From assembly GCA_045600525.1 (NCBI GenBank), contig JAZRYC010000119.1, positions 1 to 34,115 on the forward strand: DNA of 34,115 nt, in the 5' to 3' direction. This DNA is from F23-D06 sp045600525. GTDB taxonomy: Bacteria; Bacteroidota; Bacteroidia; Bacteroidales; WCHB1-69. The position numbers were made by a program, and so were the translations under genes. This document shows, piece after piece, positions 1 to 6,772 of this stretch (positions are counted from its first letter, which is position 1; every line of letters starts with the position of its first letter). The notes under the pieces were generated by a model. The model made no database searches. It saw only the letters and a program-made list of their open reading frames with translations, and was not told the DNA's origin.

Positions 1-109
1 CGGACTTCGCCTTGTCGCCGGGCTTCCAGACAGCAGTCAGAATCTGCTCGAAAACCCAATCTACTATCTGCATGTAGATGGTCTGTGTGTTGTTGAAATC
101 CATACCCAT
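1..109 (-). CDS. GntR-family (YtrA-like) transcriptional regulator, N-terminus only
   Basis: Only the first 36 residues are in the window; the gene runs off the left edge. Translation starts MGMDFNN and continues through YMQIVDWVFEQI and WKPGDK, the conserved entry into the winged-helix DNA-binding domain of GntR regulators of the YtrA type. A GGAGG sequence (116-120 on the minus strand) sits 6 nt before the ATG at 109, so this is a rare start with a clear ribosome binding site; a second ATG two codons later (103) is possible. The start is one base after the permease stop, so the gene is translationally linked to the ABC transporter. By family precedent it probably represses the operon, and a palindrome over the operon promoter (2019-2067) is its likely target. 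Confidence 0.85.
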   Translation of the reverse strand, partial: MGMDFNNTQTIYMQIVDWVFEQILTAVWKPGDKAKS

Positions 110-110
110 A

Positions 111-839
111 CTATGCCTCCGTTTCCTTCAGTCTTAAAAAACTAAGTGCGTAAAAGAACACTATAAATCCTATACAAAATATAAAACCAAGAATGTTAGA
201 CGCAAGTTCCGGCAAATTACTACTGTCACTCAGAAAACTATATTGAACATTCATCATGCCGGTATGCATAGTAAGGCGGACATTGAGCCAGAGAACCAAC
301 ATACTAATTAATGACAAAGCAAAGCATACGACCAATATGGTTGAAAAGGTCTTCAACACTGACTTTTTACGGAAATAGACCGCGCCGAAGAAAAATACAG
401 ACAATGCCATATAGAAAAGAAGAATGGTACTTCCGGCTTGATCTGTCTTATATTTCCCTAAGAACGGACTCAAATTGGATACGCCGCCTATTTTACATAC
501 AATATAAAATAATGAGTAGCCCACGAAAATGGACAACAGCATCAAAGCCACCGCATAGATGTTCACTAAGAACATATTGGTAGCTACTTTTTCTTTATAA
601 GAGGCCGGGATCATCAAATAATGAATACTTTGGGATGCATTGCCCAAATTGATAAATACACGCTGCGTCATAACCAACATGAAAATAACGGCAACGAATA
701 CTTCCACGTAGGTGTTGGAACTCATCATATTGGCCAAAAGAGTAATGCCAGCCATAACGCCACCCATCCAGATGATGTCGCGCTTCCAATTCTCAACGAA
801 ATAGGCATTCAACAGATTTTTAATGTTATTGATATTCAT
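111..839 (-). CDS. ABC transporter permease, six-helix membrane protein
   Basis: A 242-aa integral membrane protein with about six hydrophobic segments (roughly residues 22-40, 46-65, 90-115, 136-156, 163-187, 213-235). The stretch LMIPASYKEK near residues 75-84 resembles the LPAS-x-x-EK motif common in Bacteroidota ABC-2-like permeases. It is third in a leftward operon after the ATPase and a 68-aa membrane peptide and just before a GntR regulator. In Bacillus-type ytr operons, GntR-regulated ATPase/permease sets export or sense cell-wall-active compounds; a similar role here is inference and the substrate is unknown. The ATG at 839 lies 18 nt after the previous stop. Confidence 0.75.
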   Translation of the reverse strand: MNINNIKNLLNAYFVENWKRDIIWMGGVMAGITLLANMMSSNTYVEVFVAVIFMLVMTQRVFINLGNASQSIHYLMIPASYKEKVATNMFLVNIYAVALMLLSIFVGYSLFYIVCKIGGVSNLSPFLGKYKTDQAGSTILLFYMALSVFFFGAVYFRKKSVLKTFSTILVVCFALSLISMLVLWLNVRLTMHTGMMNVQYSFLSDSSNLPELASNILGFIFCIGFIVFFYALSFLRLKETEA

Positions 840-857
840 AATTGTCGATTTTATAGA

Positions 858-1064
858 TTATTGATTATTTGCAACGGTATCCGGAGCAACCACCTCCACG
901 GGTTCCTCGACGTTTATATAGTTGATTTCCACTTTTTCTGGGACCTTTAGGGATTCAGGATTCTTATGGTACCTGATTTGGAAATCCACCGTCATGCCGA
1001 TGATGACGAAAAGCGCCACCGCGATGGCGGCAATCAACAGTATTTTATTCGTATATTTTTTCAT
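858..1064 (-). CDS. Small single-pass membrane protein of the ABC operon
   Basis: A 68-aa protein with a lysine-containing N-terminus (MKKYTNK), one hydrophobic helix at about residues 8-24, and a 40-residue hydrophilic acidic tail (KVPEKVEINYINVEEPVEVV). The topology suggests the tail is outside the cytoplasm. It lies between the ATPase and permease genes on the same strand with an 18-nt gap to the permease, so it is probably co-translated and may be a small transporter subunit or stabiliser. I do not recognise a family, and that role is inference from position. Confidence 0.65.
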   Translation of the reverse strand: MKKYTNKILLIAAIAVALFVIIGMTVDFQIRYHKNPESLKVPEKVEINYINVEEPVEVVAPDTVANNQ

Positions 1065-1131
1065 ATTCTATATAAAATTAAAAATGCTTATTAATCAATA
1101 TGTCATTGTAAACGAAGTCAACTCAACTCTG

Positions 1132-1159
1132 CTCACTGTTCACTGCTCTCTATTCACTA
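1132..1159. repeat. Degenerate heptanucleotide tandem repeat
   Basis: Four consecutive 7-bp units are readable on the plus strand: CTCACTG, TTCACTG, CTCTCTA, TTCACTA. The last one covers the stop codon (1157-1159) of the ATPase gene. The spacing is strictly 7 bp while the sequence is degenerate. It lies between the ATPase and the 68-aa gene. Confidence 0.6.
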
Positions 1160-1993
1160 TTGAAAAAGATTGATAATGGCTTGTTGGTTGGCCATAGCGG
1201 CATTGAAAAGCAATTCCAGGTCGAGATTGGACTCCACGTGATTCACGTTCTCTTTCACCTGGTAGTTGCCGCGCGGTGTCTCTTCGGTGTAGAAAACCTG
1301 TCCGTCGGCGCTCTTCATATCGTCCACATCAAAAAGCAATTTTTCGGTGATTTCGTAGGTGGAGGCGTTGAGCACCATACGACCGCGGTCAAGGATGGAG
1401 ACCATATCTATGAGGCTGTGCAGGTCGCGGACCTGGTGCGTGGAGATGATGACGAGGCGCGTTTCATCGGCAGCGGAAGCCATCAGCTTGCGGAAAGTGC
1501 TCTTGGACGGGATGTCCAAACCATTAGTCGGCTCGTCCATAATGAGTATTTTGGTATTGGTAGCCAAAGCAAAGGCAATGAGCGCCTTTTTCTTCTGACC
1601 GTGGGAAAACTTGTCCATATACTGGTTCAAGCCGTCCATTTCGAACTCGTGCAGATATTCGATGAATTGCTCGTGGTTGAAGTGGGGATAGAAAGGCGCG
1701 AATGCCTTTTCAAAATTTTCGATAGTCAAATGGGGAACGTACATCTCCTCTTGGAGGAAATAAAGATCTTGAAGCACTTCGGCCTCGCGCAGAGAAGCGT
1801 TTTTGCCCAAAATGGCCACTTCTCCCTTGGTGGGGAATCGCAAACCGGACATAATTTTCAGCAAGGTGGTCTTGCCGGCGCCGTTCTTTCCCAAAAGGCC
1901 GTAGATATGTCCCGGCTCCATAGTGAGGGTGACATCATTGAAGATGTTCTTTCTAAGGACATATCCGAATTGGATATTTTGCAACTGTATCAT
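1157..1993 (-). CDS. ABC transporter ATP-binding protein
   Basis: A 278-aa ABC ATPase. The Walker A motif GKNGAGKT is at residues 35-42, a Q-loop glutamine is near 81, Walker B with the catalytic glutamate (ILIMDEP) is at about 149-155, a D-loop (GLD) near 158-160 and the switch histidine in IISTHQ near 186. The signature motif is FSHGQ (129-133) instead of LSGGQ, a variant seen in YtrB-like ATPases. About 60 residues follow the nucleotide-binding core. It is the first gene of a four-gene operon (ATPase, small membrane peptide, permease, GntR regulator), so it presumably powers the six-helix permease. The ATG at 1993 is favoured because MIQLQNI begins the first strand of the fold; there is no clear Shine-Dalgarno sequence. 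Confidence 0.93.
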   Translation of the reverse strand: MIQLQNIQFGYVLRKNIFNDVTLTMEPGHIYGLLGKNGAGKTTLLKIMSGLRFPTKGEVAILGKNASLREAEVLQDLYFLQEEMYVPHLTIENFEKAFAPFYPHFNHEQFIEYLHEFEMDGLNQYMDKFSHGQKKKALIAFALATNTKILIMDEPTNGLDIPSKSTFRKLMASAADETRLVIISTHQVRDLHSLIDMVSILDRGRMVLNASTYEITEKLLFDVDDMKSADGQVFYTEETPRGNYQVKENVNHVESNLDLELLFNAAMANQQAIINLFQ

Positions 1994-2018
1994 AACAATG
2001 TATTTTAGTGTTTTACTT

Positions 2019-2067
2019 GTTTAGTGTATTAGTGTACTAATACAGCCGCAAAAATAATACACTAAAC
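2019..2067. promoter_or_regulatory. Candidate GntR operator (nested palindromes)
   Basis: Two overlapping perfect inverted repeats are visible. The inner one is TGTATTAGT, 2 nt, ACTAATACA (2025-2044). The outer one has 12-bp arms, GTTTAGTGTATT (2019-2030) and AATACACTAAAC (2056-2067). They cover the expected transcription start and the upstream flank of the -7 box at 2049-2056. This is where a repressor would block the operon, and YtrA-type GntR regulators bind comparable AT-rich palindromes with GT/AC ends. Assignment to the GntR gene at the end of this operon is inference. Confidence 0.75.
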
Positions 2068-2078
2068 TAAACTGTCAA
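2049..2078 (-). promoter_or_regulatory. Bacteroidota-type promoter of the ABC operon
   Basis: On the minus strand, TATTTTTG (2049-2056) matches the TAnnTTTG -7 consensus. TTGACA (2073-2078) lies 16 nt upstream as a plausible -33 element. It directs transcription into the ATPase gene and is overlapped by the palindromic operator. Confidence 0.6.
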
Positions 2079-2185
2079 TAGTTTACAGAAAAATTTTTTA
2101 TATTGATAATCTGTACGTTACAAATACGACATCAATATTTATAGAAAGAAAACGTTGTTATTTTGGAAGAAAAAAAGAAGAAAGA

Positions 2186-3220
2186 CTATAAAACCTGTTG
2201 TTTTACCAATTGACCGCAGGCGGCAGCAATATCTTGTCCTTTGCTTTGCCGCACATTAACCACCATATTGCAGTTTTTAAGATATTCAATAAACTCTTCT
2301 CTTTGGTTTGGATAAGAACGATGGTAAATACCGTCTTCGGTTTCATTATATTCAATAATGTTGATTTTGACGGGGAACGGGCGACAATAGCGGGCCAACT
2401 TTTCTGCTGCCTGTCGAGTGTCGTTCACCTTGCTCAGCAATAGGTATTCGAAAGTGATACGCTGACCTGTTTTCTGGTGATAGTATAGCAGTGCGGACTG
2501 TAAATCGTGCAGACTGTTGTGTTCGGTAACAGGCATGATAACCTCCCGCACAGTGGAATCGGCGCTATGAAGAGAGACAGCCAATCCGCATGGAAAATTT
2601 CTATCAGCCAGTTTCTTAATACCTTTAATAACGCCGGCGGTGGAGAGGGTAATGCGAGTGGGCGACAAGCCAAATCCATCCTTAGCTGTAATTTTTTCAA
2701 TGGCGGTCATCACATTGTCAAAATTCAGCAATGGCTCTCCCATGCCCATAAATACAATGTTTGTGATATTGTTTCCATACAATTCCTGCGCGCGGCGGTT
2801 CATGAGCACGAATTCGTCAACAATTTCACTATAGTGCAGATTGCGAATAAACCCCATAGTACCCGTAGCACAGAATGAGCAATGAAGAGGGCATCCAACC
2901 TGTGATGAAACGCAGGCAGTGACGCGTTCGCCTGAGGGGATGAGCACACCTTCCACCATCCTACCATCATCATAACGAAAAGCGAACTTGGCAGTTTTAT
3001 CCTTACTAAGCACCTCTTGCGCAATGGTTGCTCGTTGAAAAGAATAGTGTGCTGCCAGTTGTGCGCGTAAAGCCGTCGAAACGTTAGTCATCTCGTCAAA
3101 ACTGCCCACACCTTTCTGCCAAATCCAAATCCAAATCTGCTGGGCACGAAATTTCTTTTCGTTAATGGATAAGAGAAACTCTTCTAATTCTTCGTAACTG
3201 ATGTGTCTGATATCGGTCAT
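2186..3220 (-). CDS. rlmN: Dual-specificity 23S rRNA/tRNA adenine-C2 methyltransferase RlmN
   Basis: A 344-aa radical SAM enzyme that methylates C2 of A2503 in 23S rRNA and A37 in certain tRNAs. The cluster-binding CxxxCxxC is at residues 110-117 (GCPLHCSFCATG). The two catalytic cysteines expected for the ping-pong mechanism are visible: Cys103 in TACVSSQ and Cys335 in AACGQL. The SAM-binding GMGEPL segment and the SLHSADS motif are also present. Full family length. It lies 41 nt downstream of the kinase-RapZ fusion gene on the same strand and is probably co-transcribed with it. No hairpin terminator is seen after its stop, only a pyrimidine-rich stretch. Confidence 0.97.
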   Translation of the reverse strand: MTDIRHISYEELEEFLLSINEKKFRAQQIWIWIWQKGVGSFDEMTNVSTALRAQLAAHYSFQRATIAQEVLSKDKTAKFAFRYDDGRMVEGVLIPSGERVTACVSSQVGCPLHCSFCATGTMGFIRNLHYSEIVDEFVLMNRRAQELYGNNITNIVFMGMGEPLLNFDNVMTAIEKITAKDGFGLSPTRITLSTAGVIKGIKKLADRNFPCGLAVSLHSADSTVREVIMPVTEHNSLHDLQSALLYYHQKTGQRITFEYLLLSKVNDTRQAAEKLARYCRPFPVKINIIEYNETEDGIYHRSYPNQREEFIEYLKNCNMVVNVRQSKGQDIAAACGQLVKQQVL

Positions 3221-3261
3221 ATTGGGTTTTGCCTGTATGATTAATAAATTTCAAAAAGGTT

Positions 3262-4707
3262 TTAGGATTGTTCTGTATGCTTCAACACCACATTTACCAT
3301 AGGATATTTCTCTTTAATATGGTGTGCGGTTTGTTCGGCAAAGAAGACGGAACGATGTTGTCCTCCGGTGCATCCGAAACTAAGCATCAGATGGTCAAAA
3401 TGTCGTTCCAAATAGTTATCAATAGATTGGTCCACAATGGCGAAGACATGATTTTCAAATTCGTGTACGGCAGGAAACTGGTTAAGATAATCTATAACAC
3501 AGGCGTCCTTTCCGGTAAAGGTCTTGTACTGCGGTTCGCGACCCGGATTGGGTAGTGCGCGACAGTCAAAGACAAAGCCTCCACCATTGGGCGAAGGATC
3601 ATTTGGTATGGCTTTTTTAAAGGAAAAGCTCTGAATCAAAACAGTCAATTTACTGTCTGGAAGATATGTCTTCACAAAATCGGAAGCAATAATTTCTCGG
3701 AGCACGCGATTCAGTTCTGGCAGCACAATCGGCATGGAGAGGTTGTTGAGTAAATCAGTAAGATTGCGTACGGCAAACGGAATACTTTGTAGAAAGTGCG
3801 TCTTGCGCTCAAAGTATCCGCGATACCCATATGTGCCCATCGATTGCAGGATGCGTATGAGTACAAAGCCTTGGAAATAGGATAGAAATTCATTACGATC
3901 CACTTTGATAAGTTCGCCAAGTGCATCCAAGTAAGTGTTTAATACATGCTCGCGAAAGGCAGGCGACAAGTCGGCACGGGCATTGTACAGTAAAGAGGCA
4001 ACATCATATTGTAGGGCTCCCTTGCGGCCACCTTGATAGTCAATAAAATAGACGTCATCGTTGTGAACCATGATATTGCGCGCCTGGAAATCACGATATA
4101 GGAAATAATCGCTGTCAGCAGAAAGCAAATAGTTTATCAGCGTGTCAAAGTCATTTTCCAAAAGTTGCTCGTTAAAGGGAACATTCACCAATTTTAGAAA
4201 ATAGTATTTGAAATAGTTAAGGTCCCACTGCATGGATTGGCGGTCAAAGGCCGCGCGGGGGTAGGCAACGGAAAAATCAAGTCCCTGTTTCCCGGAGAGT
4301 TGAAGGCGTGGCAGAGCGCGAGCCACCATATCGTAATAGCGTGTAACAGCTTCCGTAGGTGTGCCATTTGGACGATTGGCACAAAGAAAATCGTAAAGCG
4401 TCGTACTACCAAGATCTGATTCTATATAATGCTGATTATCTGGGGCAACCGCAAGAAGTTCTGGAACATTGAAATGCTTTTCCTTAAAAAAACGAGTATA
4501 GGAGAAAAAGGCGACATTCTCGTCCACGTCATCGTTAAAGGCACCAATGAGGGTACTGCCATCTTCTATGGTGATTCGGTAGTATTTGCGATGGGAACCC
4601 GACTGTGCCAAACTGAGGGGTTCGCATTTGATGACGTTTTGCCTGATGCTATTCTGCGCCAGCTGCGAAAGGATTTGTATAGATTCTTCTACTTTGGGGT
4701 CTAACAT
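3262..4707 (-). CDS. Phosphotransferase (APH/AmgK-like) fused to RapZ C-terminal domain
   Basis: A 481-aa two-domain protein. Residues 1 to about 325 have an aminoglycoside-phosphotransferase/choline-kinase-like fold: SGSHRKYYRI glycine-rich region near 36-45, catalytic loop YRDFQARN at 204-211 (Asp206, Asn211) and metal-binding FIDYQGG at 221-227 (Asp223). Residues 353-479 match the C-terminal domain of RapZ: VLIQSFSFKKAIP, VFDCRALPNP, TGKDACVIDYL, and FGCTGGQHRSV (444-454). In Enterobacteria that domain senses glucosamine-6-phosphate and directs RNase E to an sRNA. AmgK-type kinases phosphorylate cell-wall amino sugars. A role linking amino-sugar phosphorylation to sensing is inference; the N-terminal P-loop ATPase of true RapZ is absent. 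The gene precedes rlmN. Confidence 0.88.
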   Translation of the reverse strand: MLDPKVEESIQILSQLAQNSIRQNVIKCEPLSLAQSGSHRKYYRITIEDGSTLIGAFNDDVDENVAFFSYTRFFKEKHFNVPELLAVAPDNQHYIESDLGSTTLYDFLCANRPNGTPTEAVTRYYDMVARALPRLQLSGKQGLDFSVAYPRAAFDRQSMQWDLNYFKYYFLKLVNVPFNEQLLENDFDTLINYLLSADSDYFLYRDFQARNIMVHNDDVYFIDYQGGRKGALQYDVASLLYNARADLSPAFREHVLNTYLDALGELIKVDRNEFLSYFQGFVLIRILQSMGTYGYRGYFERKTHFLQSIPFAVRNLTDLLNNLSMPIVLPELNRVLREIIASDFVKTYLPDSKLTVLIQSFSFKKAIPNDPSPNGGGFVFDCRALPNPGREPQYKTFTGKDACVIDYLNQFPAVHEFENHVFAIVDQSIDNYLERHFDHLMLSFGCTGGQHRSVFFAEQTAHHIKEKYPMVNVVLKHTEQS

Positions 4708-4729
4708 AATGATCTCTCTTTAGGAACGG

Positions 4730-4737
4730 CAAACATA
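4730..4737 (-). promoter_or_regulatory. -7 promoter box, kinase-RapZ/rlmN unit
   Basis: TATGTTTG on the minus strand matches TAnnTTTG and lies 22 nt upstream of the ATG at 4707, downstream of the tRNA-Lys terminator. No clear -33 TTTG was found. Confidence 0.5.
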
Positions 4738-4800
4738 CATAAAAATAGTGAAGTGCCGTCAGAAATAAAAGGAAGTATGTGAACGCATTAGTGTGAATAT

Positions 4801-4828
4801 AAAAAGCCCGAACCAATGGTTCGGGCTT
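4801..4828 (-). terminator. Rho-independent terminator of tRNA-Lys
   Basis: A perfect 11-bp stem, AAGCCCGAACC (4804-4814) pairing with 4818-4828, closes a 3-nt loop. On the minus strand it is followed by TTTTTATATT. It starts four bases past the CCA end of tRNA-Lys and separates the tRNA from the kinase-RapZ gene. Confidence 0.9.
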
Positions 4829-4831
4829 GAT

Positions 4832-4907
4832 TGGTGTCTCAGCTGGGATTCGAACCCAGGACCCCATCCTTAAAAGGGATGTGCTCTACCTGCTGAGCTA
4901 CTGGGAC
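4832..4907 (-). tRNA. tRNA-Lys (UUU)
   Basis: A 76-nt cloverleaf including an encoded 3' CCA (complement at 4832-4834). The anticodon loop CTTTTAA is closed by CATCC/GGATG, giving anticodon UUU. The T arm CTGGG-TTCGAAT-CCCAG and a D arm beginning AGCTCAG are standard. The acceptor stem GTCCCAG pairs with CTGAGAC and has one C4-A69 mismatch. A -7 promoter box at 4931-4938 precedes it and a strong hairpin terminator follows. Confidence 0.95.
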
Positions 4908-4930
4908 ATCCTGTCTCCCTTAGGAGGCTG

Positions 4931-4938
4931 CAAAAGTA
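4931..4938 (-). promoter_or_regulatory. -7 promoter box of tRNA-Lys
   Basis: TACTTTTG on the minus strand is a close match to TAnnTTTG, 24 nt upstream of the mature tRNA 5' end. TTTTAG-type sequence lies in the -33 region. Confidence 0.65.
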
Positions 4939-5069
4939 CATTTTTTTTCTTATCTAAAACTATAATCCTTCATTTTTTTCTTTAATTTTTTTATATGATT
5001 GATTTATAGTGATTTATAGTGTATTTACATTTTTGTAAAAAAGCCGGTCCGAGCATTTGAAAAAATATG

Positions 5070-5077
5070 TATATTTG
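5070..5077 (+). promoter_or_regulatory. Possible -7 promoter box for the 74-aa gene
   Basis: TATATTTG matches TAnnTTTG. A TTTG at 5056-5059 is only 10 nt upstream, too close for a normal -33 element, so this is a weak call. Confidence 0.3.
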
Positions 5078-5233
5078 TTTTTAATTGATTTATTATCAAT
5101 ATGTTAAAAATAACCATTTGAAATTGACACACAAATAACGACAAATAACCTATTTATCGTCAAAAAACTAATGAAAAAGACCATTTTTCAGAAAATGACA
5201 TGCTAAAAATCACAAAAGCAATATATTGAAACT

Positions 5234-5458
5234 ATGAAAAGATTGATCCTACATCCGCAAAAGGACACCGTCACCATCTGCCTTCCGGCCGATTGGGTTG
5301 GAAAGCCATTGATATGCACATTGGATGATTCCTATATTCAAGAAGACACGGAAGTAGTGTCGCAGGTGAGCGATGTTTCTATTATTTATCAGGCAAAGAG
5401 GTGTTGTGCAAAACATAGAAAACCCCGTCGCCGTAGGTTGCGAAAAAGAAATTCCTAA
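5234..5458 (+). CDS. Small basic-tailed protein of unknown function (74 aa)
   Basis: A 74-aa protein in two parts. Residues 1-35 alternate hydrophobic and polar residues (ILHPQKDTVTICLPADWVGK), suggesting a small beta-hairpin unit. Residues 53-74 are extremely basic (KHRKPRRRRLRKR), suggesting nucleic-acid binding. I do not recognise a family; the N-terminus loosely recalls AbrB-like antitoxin strands (TVTICLP followed by W-x-GK), but that is only a resemblance. It stands alone after a 326-bp repeat-containing region. Its TAA stop overlaps the folE stop on the other strand by sharing CTAA (5455-5458). Autoregulation through the upstream repeats is possible but speculative. Confidence 0.6.
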   Translation: MKRLILHPQKDTVTICLPADWVGKPLICTLDDSYIQEDTEVVSQVSDVSIIYQAKRCCAKHRKPRRRRLRKRNS

Positions 5459-6066
5459 TGAAGTTTTGCTCCGATAAGGTGCATGAATTCCTGTCTGGTA
5501 TTCACATTCTTTTGGAAAGCCCCGGTAAATTCGGAGGTAGTCGTTACGGAATTCTGTTTTTGAATACCCCTCATGGACATGCAGAGATGTTGGGCCTCAA
5601 TAACGACAGCAACGCCAATGGGATTGAGAACATCCTGCAAACAGTCTTTGATCTGTGTAGTGAGTCTTTCCTGAAGTTGAAGTCTTCGGGCAAAACATTC
5701 CACTATGCGAGGAATTTTGCTAAGGCCGACGATAGTGCCATTGGGGATATAACCAACATGGGCTTTGCCAAAAAAGGGAAGCATGTGATGTTCGCAAAGA
5801 GAGTATATTTCAATATCCTTGACAACGACAATCTGCTTATAGTCTTCGTGGAAAAGTGCGCTTTCCAAAATTTTGCGAGGATCCTGCCGGTATCCATGAG
5901 TTAAAAAGTCAAGGGCTTTGGATGCGCGCATCGGCGTTTTGAGGAGCCCTTCTCTTTGGGGGTCTTCTCCTACGTTGAGCAGTATATCGCGATAGCTGTC
6001 GGCCATTTTGTTCAGGGTTTCCTCCGGCAGTTGGGGAATGGCGTTGAAGGCATTTGTTTCGTTCAT
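5455..6066 (-). CDS. folE: GTP cyclohydrolase I
   Basis: A 203-aa enzyme that converts GTP to 7,8-dihydroneopterin triphosphate, the first step of folate and pterin synthesis, in the cytoplasm. The zinc site Cys91 (SLCEHH, with His94) and Cys162 (HLCMSMRG) is intact. The conserved segments EDPQREGLLKTP, LPFFGKAHVGYIP, GLSKIPRIVE and TTTSEFTGAF are all present. Family-typical length. It is the last gene of a leftward operon; its start is 6 nt after the stop of the MBL-fold hydrolase. It converges on the 74-aa gene with a 4-nt stop overlap and no intervening terminator. Confidence 0.97.
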   Translation of the reverse strand: MNETNAFNAIPQLPEETLNKMADSYRDILLNVGEDPQREGLLKTPMRASKALDFLTHGYRQDPRKILESALFHEDYKQIVVVKDIEIYSLCEHHMLPFFGKAHVGYIPNGTIVGLSKIPRIVECFARRLQLQERLTTQIKDCLQDVLNPIGVAVVIEAQHLCMSMRGIQKQNSVTTTSEFTGAFQKNVNTRQEFMHLIGAKLH

Positions 6067-6072
6067 TATATC

Positions 6073-6717
6073 TTATACTAAATAGGGATTATTAATTCTT
6101 TCAAACCCAACCGAGGTGTTATTCCCGTGACCGGAATAAATGGTCACATCATCTGGAAGGGATAAAATCTTTTCTTGAATCATTTGAATGAGCAGGGGCC
6201 CATTTCCCGTTGGCAGGTTGGTACATCCCACACTGCATTCGAAGATGACGTCACCGCATATCACGAATTTATGAGTCGCATCGTACAGTGATATACTGCC
6301 ATCACAGTGGCCCGGGGTATAAAGGACTTGCAGTTTTTGGTTCCCGAAGGAGATAAATTCTCCCTCATTAATGAATCTATCTGGTTGGGGCATGTTTTCA
6401 CCGGGAATGCAGAAGGCAGCTCCGTAGGCGGAAGCCTTTTGATAAATGGACATGCCGGCCTCGTGACACAAAATAGGAGCTTTAAAGGTTTCCGCACACC
6501 ATCGATTTCCAGCAATGTGGTCAATGTGGGGGTGCGTATTGACAATAGCTTTCACTGCCAGCCCATGCCGGGAAATGTAATCTTGAAGTCGAACATCTTC
6601 GCGAGTACAACAATTGCCCGGATCCACGATGATGGCTTCGCCTTGCTCATCATGAAGCACAATAGTGTTAACCACTAATGGGTTGAAATGAAAAACTTGT
6701 ATTGTCAGATCGCTCAT
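6073..6717 (-). CDS. MBL-fold metallo-hydrolase (glyoxalase II-like)
   Basis: A 214-aa metallo-beta-lactamase-fold enzyme. The metal-binding HxHxDH is at residues 62-67 (THPHIDHIAG), followed by the expected downstream metal ligands in TPGHCDGS, FVICGDVIF and YSGHGN. Length and motifs fit small glyoxalase II-like hydrolases (YcbL type), whose usual reaction is thioester hydrolysis; the true substrate is not known. The start at 6717 (MSDLTIQVFHF) is chosen because it begins the first strand of the fold. An in-frame ATG at 6807 would add 30 unrelated residues and overlap the MORN-repeat gene by 35 bp. It lies between that gene and folE. Confidence 0.9.
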   Translation of the reverse strand: MSDLTIQVFHFNPLVVNTIVLHDEQGEAIIVDPGNCCTREDVRLQDYISRHGLAVKAIVNTHPHIDHIAGNRWCAETFKAPILCHEAGMSIYQKASAYGAAFCIPGENMPQPDRFINEGEFISFGNQKLQVLYTPGHCDGSISLYDATHKFVICGDVIFECSVGCTNLPTGNGPLLIQMIQEKILSLPDDVTIYSGHGNNTSVGFERINNPYLV

Positions 6718-6772
6718 TTTACGATTTAGCTTATGAATAAATGTGGTAAGTGTAGTGTGGGATTTAGATTTA

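Larger units (their letters stand above)
4908..5233. other. Gene-free AT-rich region with short direct and inverted repeats
   Basis: No credible coding sequence is seen in these 326 bp. The left end holds the tRNA-Lys promoter. A perfect 10-bp tandem repeat GATTTATAGT occurs twice (5001-5020), then a TTTACA/TGTAAA hairpin (5024-5039). A second near-perfect 10-bp tandem, ACAAATAACG then ACAAATAACC, is at 5131-5150, and part of it forms an inverted repeat with TATTTATCGT (5138-5147 against 5151-5160, one mismatch). ATTGAT/ATCAAT arms are at 5084-5100. TATATTTG (5070-5077) fits the -7 consensus for rightward transcription, giving an apparent leader of about 150 nt for the 74-aa gene. Confidence 0.6.

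Noticed and set aside
1160..2008. A 282-codon open frame on the plus strand opposite the ABC ATPase
   Set aside because: The minus strand encodes a complete ABC ATPase with all motifs; the antisense product has no recognisable domain.
5001..5160. CRISPR array
   Set aside because: Repeats are only 10 bp, directly adjacent without spacers, and no cas genes are present.
5234..5458. Antitoxin of a toxin-antitoxin pair
   Set aside because: The head resembles AbrB-like strands only loosely and no toxin gene is adjacent.
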